DNA of 38,569 bases from Nitrospira sp. (GTDB lineage: Bacteria; Nitrospirota; Nitrospiria; Nitrospirales; Nitrospiraceae): assembly GCA_005116955.1 (NCBI GenBank), contig SWDI01000002.1:226518-265086 (forward strand). The letters are read 5' to 3'. Under the pieces are notes generated by a model. That model did no database searches, was not told the DNA's origin, and saw only the letters and a program-made list of their open reading frames with translations. Position 1 is the stretch's first letter. Each line of letters starts with the position of its first letter. Below are positions 34,634-38,569 of the stretch, piece after piece. The translations under genes and the position numbers were made by a program.

Positions 34634-35005
34634 GACAAAGTGAAGAAGTGGGACGTTGAGATAGGCGACGAATTTGAGTCGGAGTTCGATGCACTGCCCG
34701 AAGATGTGCAGGACGAAATCCTGGCACATTCGCGCCTGCTCCAGGAATATGGTCCCCAGCTAGGACGCCCCCGCGTGGATACACTTAACGGGTCGCGCCA
34801 CGCAAATATGAAAGAACTACGCTTTAACGCCGCAGATGGCGTCTGGCGGGTAGCCTTCGCGTTTGATACCCGCCGGCACGCGATCCTGCTTGTCGCCGGG
34901 GATAAATCAGGAGGGAGCGAAAAGCGCTTCTACAATGAACTGATCCGCAAGGCTGACACGCGCTTTGACGCCCATCTCGGACGTTTGAGAAAAGAAAGGA
35001 AGTAG
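34622..35005 (+). CDS. HigB/RelE-type toxin (Gp49 family)
   Basis: This is a RelE-superfamily toxin, likely a ribosome-dependent mRNA endonuclease. The family pattern is clear: WDVEIGDEFESEFDALPEDV, LLQEYGPQLGRP, LNGSRHANMKELR, DGVWRVAFAFD and KRFYNELIRKAD. The open frame begins at ATG 34622, but the promoter evidence and the family N-terminus favour the GTG at 34640, giving 121 aa. No ribosome site precedes either start, so the mRNA may be leaderless. The antitoxin gene starts two bases after its stop. Confidence 0.85.
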   Translation: MYHTDKVKKWDVEIGDEFESEFDALPEDVQDEILAHSRLLQEYGPQLGRPRVDTLNGSRHANMKELRFNAADGVWRVAFAFDTRRHAILLVAGDKSGGSEKRFYNELIRKADTRFDAHLGRLRKERK

Positions 35006-35007
35006 TT

Positions 35008-35385
35008 ATGGCTACCAATGTACGCGACACCATAAAGGGCTTGAGTCCAGTCCGGCGTAAGAAGATCGAGGCACGCGCCGCCGCATTGATTGCTGAAGAA
35101 ATGTCCCTGAGGAATCTAAGGCAGGCATTGACTCTGACACAGGAACGTATGGCCGAAACCCTTGGCATTGGCCAGGACGGCGTGTCACGTCTCGAAAAAC
35201 GCAGCGATTTGCTGTTATCTACTCTGCGGACCTACATCGAAGCCATGGGTGGTCAGCTCTCACTGATCGCCAAATTCCCCGACCGTAAGCCTGTCACGCT
35301 CACCGGGCTGGCCACCATGGAGACGGCTCCCCATCCGCCCACACGCCCCCGCCGCCGCAAACGCACACGGGACCATGCTGCTTGA
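35008..35385 (+). CDS. HigA/XRE-type antitoxin
   Basis: A Cro/C1 helix-turn-helix lies at about residues 35-80 (LRQALTLTQERMAETLGIGQDGVSRLEKR). It is followed by LLLSTLRTYIEAMGGQLSLIAKF, typical of HigA antitoxins. It should neutralise the toxin and repress the shared promoter. The last 30 residues are Pro/Arg-rich and longer than usual; the tail overlaps a small open frame at 35375. AAAGGAAG before the ATG is a good ribosome site. Confidence 0.88.
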   Translation: MATNVRDTIKGLSPVRRKKIEARAAALIAEEMSLRNLRQALTLTQERMAETLGIGQDGVSRLEKRSDLLLSTLRTYIEAMGGQLSLIAKFPDRKPVTLTGLATMETAPHPPTRPRRRKRTRDHAA

Positions 35386-35449
35386 TCACTACAAGACGGT
35401 CATTCCGAACAGGAAGGCGACCCGTGACTACCTGAAAGGCGGTGTGTAA
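35375..35449 (+). CDS. 24-aa open frame between two TA-type genes
   Basis: The frame begins inside the end of the antitoxin gene and its TAA directly abuts the ATG of the CopG-type gene. The product (DHYKTVIPNRKATRDYL in part) has no known match to me. It could be the last piece of a lost toxin that once paired with the CopG antitoxin, or a translational coupler. Confidence 0.3.
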   Translation: MLLDHYKTVIPNRKATRDYLKGGV

Positions 35450-35776
35450 ATGAAAAAACGTCGACCATCGTATGAAGAACAAATTGCCAAAGAATATGAG
35501 AAAGGCCGGTTTAAGTCCGTTGCTCCCTCAAAATCCGAACTCAACCGCTTCAAAGATGCGGCCCGGGCGACGTTCATCAAGAACCGGAGGGTCAACGTGA
35601 GATTGTCCTCACCCGATTTGATGGATATCCAAACCCGTGCAGCCGAAGAAGGAGTGCCTTACCAAACGCTCATTGCCAGCGTGCTACACAAGTTCGTGAC
35701 AGGCCGATTCACGGAGAATTCATCGCGTCTCACAACGCGTTCGAGCGGGCGCGCCAAACGACGACGCGCTGCGTAA
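35450..35776 (+). CDS. CopG-type (ribbon-helix-helix) antitoxin
   Basis: The core reads SKSELNRFKDAARATFIKNRRVNVRLSS, then DLMDIQTRAAEEGVPYQTLIASVLHKFV, the layout of the CopG antitoxins that pair with RelE- or BrnT-like toxins. The tail is rich in Arg and Ser. No intact toxin sits beside it: upstream is the HigBA pair and a 24-codon frame, downstream a frameshifted gene. It is probably an orphan antitoxin. The ribosome site is weak (AAGGCGG), and the gene may depend on coupling to the preceding frame. Confidence 0.8.
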   Translation: MKKRRPSYEEQIAKEYEKGRFKSVAPSKSELNRFKDAARATFIKNRRVNVRLSSPDLMDIQTRAAEEGVPYQTLIASVLHKFVTGRFTENSSRLTTRSSGRAKRRRAA

Positions 35777-35804
35777 GACTTAGGGCATCAAAAGTCTGAC
35801 GGCC

Positions 35805-36067
35805 ATGGTACTCATCACACGCAAGACCGTCTCCGAAAAGCTTTCCGCCCATCTGCGCCATGAATTGTCGCTGGGCAACCTGGTGGACTGGGCAGAATCG
35901 GCGATAATGGACGGCGAATTCGATCCAGCCTATCTTCCGACCATTCGTGACGTTGTCGCCAGGATCGGCGTCGCCGACGTGCGCGCCTTCGGCCTCACCG
36001 GGAAGACTGCGAGCAACTCCTCACCCAGCTTGGCTATTCCGCACAAGTCAGCATCGTCGCCCGGTAG
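35805..36067 (+). pseudogene. Frameshifted small protein gene of a TA-associated type
   Basis: The frame encodes LITRKTVSEKLSAHLRHELS, LVDWAESAIMDGEFD and IRDVVARIGVADVRAFGLT, then runs into unrelated residues. In the next frame the DNA continues EDCEQLLTQLGYSAQVSIVAR and stops at TAG (36065-36067), which fits the expected C-terminus. A single lost base near 35998-36001 explains both. The whole protein would be about 87 aa, helical, function unknown. A sequencing error is possible. Confidence 0.65.
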
Positions 36068-36578
36068 TTCTCTATAACACATGCCGACACGTCGAGTTCG
36101 GCTCCATCCCTCACAGACGACAGCAACGCCCTTTCTGAACACCTCTCAACCGAGAGATTATTGAGGGCAACCTGACGTGACTGGAAAGAGGAACATTTTA
36201 TTCTGCAGTAGCCGCAGGAACTTCGGTTGCCTTGTTGGAACCGGCTATTGCAAGGCCTTCCCTACCTCAAAAGCGGTTAATGAAGCACTTGCCAACCCAC
36301 TCGTATTGACTGAGAAAATAACCCGCATAACCCAGCGCTCAACCCGTACACGCAGGAAGACGGCGCACACAACTTAGAGATGCATTACCTCTCCCGTTAG
36401 GAATAGCACCCTCGTAAGAACAGCACGGCTTGATCCTTCCTGCAAGAGAGCATTGACAAGTTAATTTCTACGCGCAAGAATCACTCACCAGTTTTCAGTC
36501 CAGCTGCGTGTACTATGCTGGTCAGTATAATCAATAGCTAGGCGTATGACTGTGATCGCGGAACACGAAACGAAGTAA
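36068..36578. other. Intergenic stretch, no supported gene
   Basis: Nothing here has a ribosome site plus a known product. TTGACA (36453-36458) with AAGAAT 17 bases on, and a TATAAT at 36526-36531 without a good -35, are possible promoter parts for the helicase gene. Confidence 0.45.
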
Positions 36579-38492
36579 ATGACTCCCGCAAGTAGCGCCA
36601 AAGAACGGTTGGTTCAGACATTTAAGTTCCTGAAGGAACTTAACGAGCTTCGCAACCCCGTGCCGCGTGATTTGTCCGAGGCCGATGTGATGCGGATAAA
36701 TACCTGGCCTTTGCATCCATGTGTGCAGATGCGACGTGGCGACCGCACGGAAGACGAGGCCAACGACGCGGCGGAGATGGAAATGGAACCACTCATCCGT
36801 ATCCAAAGGGCACGGTTGACGCCATGTCCAGGGCCACCTGCAATCTTGGACGGCTGGCTGAAGCCGGGATGGCAGTCGGTAGACGCGGAAGCACAGGTAT
36901 TGGAGTCGCGTAACTTCCAGGGCAAAGACAAGCAAACCAGCACTGCCGCTTTTATAGATGACCCGGAGCGCGTTGCGTCGCTGAACGAGTGGATTGTGGT
37001 ACGGGAAAAGTGGGCTGAGGCAGAGCGGCCGGCAACTGTGGCGCGTCAGCTCTTTGAGCGAATTCATGCGCTGTGGACGATGATGCAGCGAGAGGGTGAC
37101 CGCGTAGAACTTGTGCTTGCTGACGGGATGCTCAGTGTGGCGGAGCACTTTATCCAGCATCCGGTGTTAATGCAGCGGATAAATCTGGAGTTCGACCCGG
37201 CATTGCCAGAGTTTCACTTCAACGCTGGGACGGAAAAGGTGGAATTGCACCGCGCGTTGCTTCGGCTAGTACCAAGCATTGAAGGACGAATGATTGCGCA
37301 CTTCGACAAAGATCTGGAGGAGCAGCCGGTAGAGCCGCTTGGCGGCGAGAGCACCGAGGGATTTTTTCGTCGACTTGTACAGGGGTTGTTCAATGATGGC
37401 GAGTTTCTCGAAGAGAAGGTGCGCGGAACAGCGACCAGCCACCCGAGTATTTGGCGTGAGCCGCTAATGTTCCTCCGTCCACGGACGGCTGGTCTGAGTA
37501 CGACACTGGACTATATCCTGGAAGATTTGGACAACAAAGACACACAGGCGCCGGAAGGATTGTCGCGTATTGTAGGTGTGGAAACCAAGGATACTTCTGA
37601 GATACGTACCAGCAGCGATGACAAGGCGTCACGAATCCCAACTGGGACGGAGCCTGACATTCTTTTTAGCAAGCCCGCAAACGAGGAACAGTATGAAATT
37701 GCAGCACGGTTGATGAAAGCGAAAGCCGTGCTCGTGCAAGGCCCGCCGGGCACGGGCAAAACGCACACAATTGGGAATCTGCTTGGTTACTTACTCTCGC
37801 AGGGAAAGACCGTTCTCGTGACTGCACACACAACAAAGGCGTTGCGGGTGCTGCGGCGACAGGTGGACCAAGCGCTTCAACCTCTAGCCCTAAGCGTGCT
37901 CGAAAGCGACGCGGAGGGTCAGGCACAGCTTTCTCGTGCAGCACAGGACATTGCCGACCGGCTATCGCGCACCGATTCAGCAAGCTTGCGGCGCGAGGCA
38001 GGTCTACTCCGCGACAAGCGGCGAAAGTTACTCACCAGCAAAGAAGCCTTGCGTCGGCAGCTCCGGGATGCTCGCTTCAGTGAAGTAGAAGAGATCGTGG
38101 TCGGTGGAGAAGGGCTAAACCCAATTGATGTGGCGAGGCGAGTGAGAGCGGATACGGAGCGCGATGGCTGGATACCTGAGCCGCTCCAGCCTGGTATCTC
38201 GTGTCCGCTCACTGATGTCGAGATTCGGCAACTTTACAGCTCGCAAGGTATCCTCACACTGGCAGACGAGGCCCAGCTCACCGTGTCTCAACCAGCGCTG
38301 GCGGCGTTGGTCGCACCTGCGGATTTTCGCTTGCTCGCGGCGGAGCGGGCCGGCGCGGATTTGCGTGCTCAAGCGCATCGGCCCGAGCTTTGGAACGGAA
38401 CTGCTGTAGCCGGTTACACCACGACGCAGCTCCAGGGCCTTCATCAGCGTGTTCGGCAGGCAGCGGCGATACTAGTGGACTGTAACACTTAA
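36579..38492 (+). CDS. SF1 DNA/RNA helicase (COG1112-like), interrupted by an IS630-type element
   Basis: The N-terminal 350 residues are an unassigned helical region. The helicase core begins with the Q-like motif FSKPANEEQYEIA, then Walker A GPPGTGKT (388-395), and motif Ia-like VLVTAHTTKALRVL. The coiled-coil insert at about 455-500 (LRREAGLLRDKRRKLLTSKEAL) is usual for large Upf1/DNA2-type helicases. Motifs II to VI are missing because the gene is cut at about codon 631. The last seven codons (from 38471) come from the element, so the ancestral frame stops there. Large COG1112 helicases of this kind occur in defence islands, for example Mokosh-type systems; that is inference. No ribosome site is obvious at the ATG. 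Confidence 0.8.
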   Translation: MTPASSAKERLVQTFKFLKELNELRNPVPRDLSEADVMRINTWPLHPCVQMRRGDRTEDEANDAAEMEMEPLIRIQRARLTPCPGPPAILDGWLKPGWQSVDAEAQVLESRNFQGKDKQTSTAAFIDDPERVASLNEWIVVREKWAEAERPATVARQLFERIHALWTMMQREGDRVELVLADGMLSVAEHFIQHPVLMQRINLEFDPALPEFHFNAGTEKVELHRALLRLVPSIEGRMIAHFDKDLEEQPVEPLGGESTEGFFRRLVQGLFNDGEFLEEKVRGTATSHPSIWREPLMFLRPRTAGLSTTLDYILEDLDNKDTQAPEGLSRIVGVETKDTSEIRTSSDDKASRIPTGTEPDILFSKPANEEQYEIAARLMKAKAVLVQGPPGTGKTHTIGNLLGYLLSQGKTVLVTAHTTKALRVLRRQVDQALQPLALSVLESDAEGQAQLSRAAQDIADRLSRTDSASLRREAGLLRDKRRKLLTSKEALRRQLRDARFSEVEEIVVGGEGLNPIDVARRVRADTERDGWIPEPLQPGISCPLTDVEIRQLYSSQGILTLADEAQLTVSQPALAALVAPADFRLLAAERAGADLRAQAHRPELWNGTAVAGYTTTQLQGLHQRVRQAAAILVDCNT

Positions 38493-38569
38493 ATAGTTAG
38501 TATAATTGCGCCTATGGAGGGCGCGATGAAACTGACTAACCGCGAACGCATGGAACTGCAACGGCAAGC
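38472..38569 (+). mobile_element. Left end of an IS630-type element cut by the window edge
   Basis: The bases from 38471 on are identical to 12753-12851: terminal CTAG, promoter, GGAGGG and the first 15 transposase codons. The window ends there, so it may be a full IS630 or another mini-element. It inserted into the helicase gene. Confidence 0.85.

Noticed and set aside
36177-36377. 66-aa plus-strand frame upstream of the helicase
   Set aside because: No ribosome site, low-complexity Arg/Thr tail and no similarity to a known protein.

Overview
The window looks like a piece of a Nitrospira-type bacterium (phylum Nitrospirota), probably a whole metagenome contig. This rests on family content only: giant MofA/OmpB-type multicopper oxidases, an SmbP-like protein, a GlmL-family operon and short repeats of a kind I associate with Nitrospira. 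There is no rRNA or marker gene to prove it. It holds one tRNA and about thirty genes or gene remnants.

Layout. 1-2100: a decayed end with a hairpin, a frameshifted NDH-2 (type II NADH dehydrogenase) remnant, a PilZ-like protein and a zinc-ribbon protein, then tRNA-Ser(GCU). 2.3-6.1 kb (+): housekeeping genes (FKBP isomerase, MFS transporter, cyclophilin, Sua5). 6.1-21.3 kb: a copper-protein region with two paralogous modules on the minus strand. Each has a giant six-domain multicopper oxidase followed by small exported genes that include a cupredoxin-like protein with a C-x2-H-x2-M motif; one module also has an SmbP-like protein. Between the modules lie a SUMF1-domain protein and a PsbP-like protein on the plus strand. 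22-24.1 kb (-): an amidase with an SH3 domain and a metzincin-type protease, both without an obvious signal peptide. 24.8-33.1 kb (-): a tightly packed eight-gene operon of unknown function. In transcription order it encodes a 123-aa protein, a GlmL/MutL-type actin-fold ATPase, a barrel-sandwich/KOW protein, an FN3 + DUF6754-like membrane protein, three more membrane proteins and a MEMO-family protein. 33.1-34.6 kb: an ISNCY (IS1202-like) insertion sequence with 16-bp target duplications, lying directly against the -35 box of that operon. 34.6-36.1 kb (+): a HigB/HigA-type toxin-antitoxin pair, a CopG-type antitoxin and a frameshifted small gene. 36.6-38.5 kb (+): the N-terminal half of a large SF1 (COG1112-like) helicase cut by an IS630-type element.

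How the parts fit. The copper region suggests an exported metal-oxidising or electron-transfer system that has been duplicated. The eight-gene operon is the best candidate for an undescribed membrane complex: an ASKHA ATPase is coupled by 4-base start/stop overlaps to uncharacterised membrane proteins and a MEMO protein, and a strong promoter is visible. A decayed 3' end of a second MEMO-like gene lies inside the copper region. A 195-bp IS630-derived mini-element sits in the leader of the first oxidase gene. A 99-bp perfect copy of its left end cuts the helicase and ends the window, so the contig boundary was probably set by this repeat.
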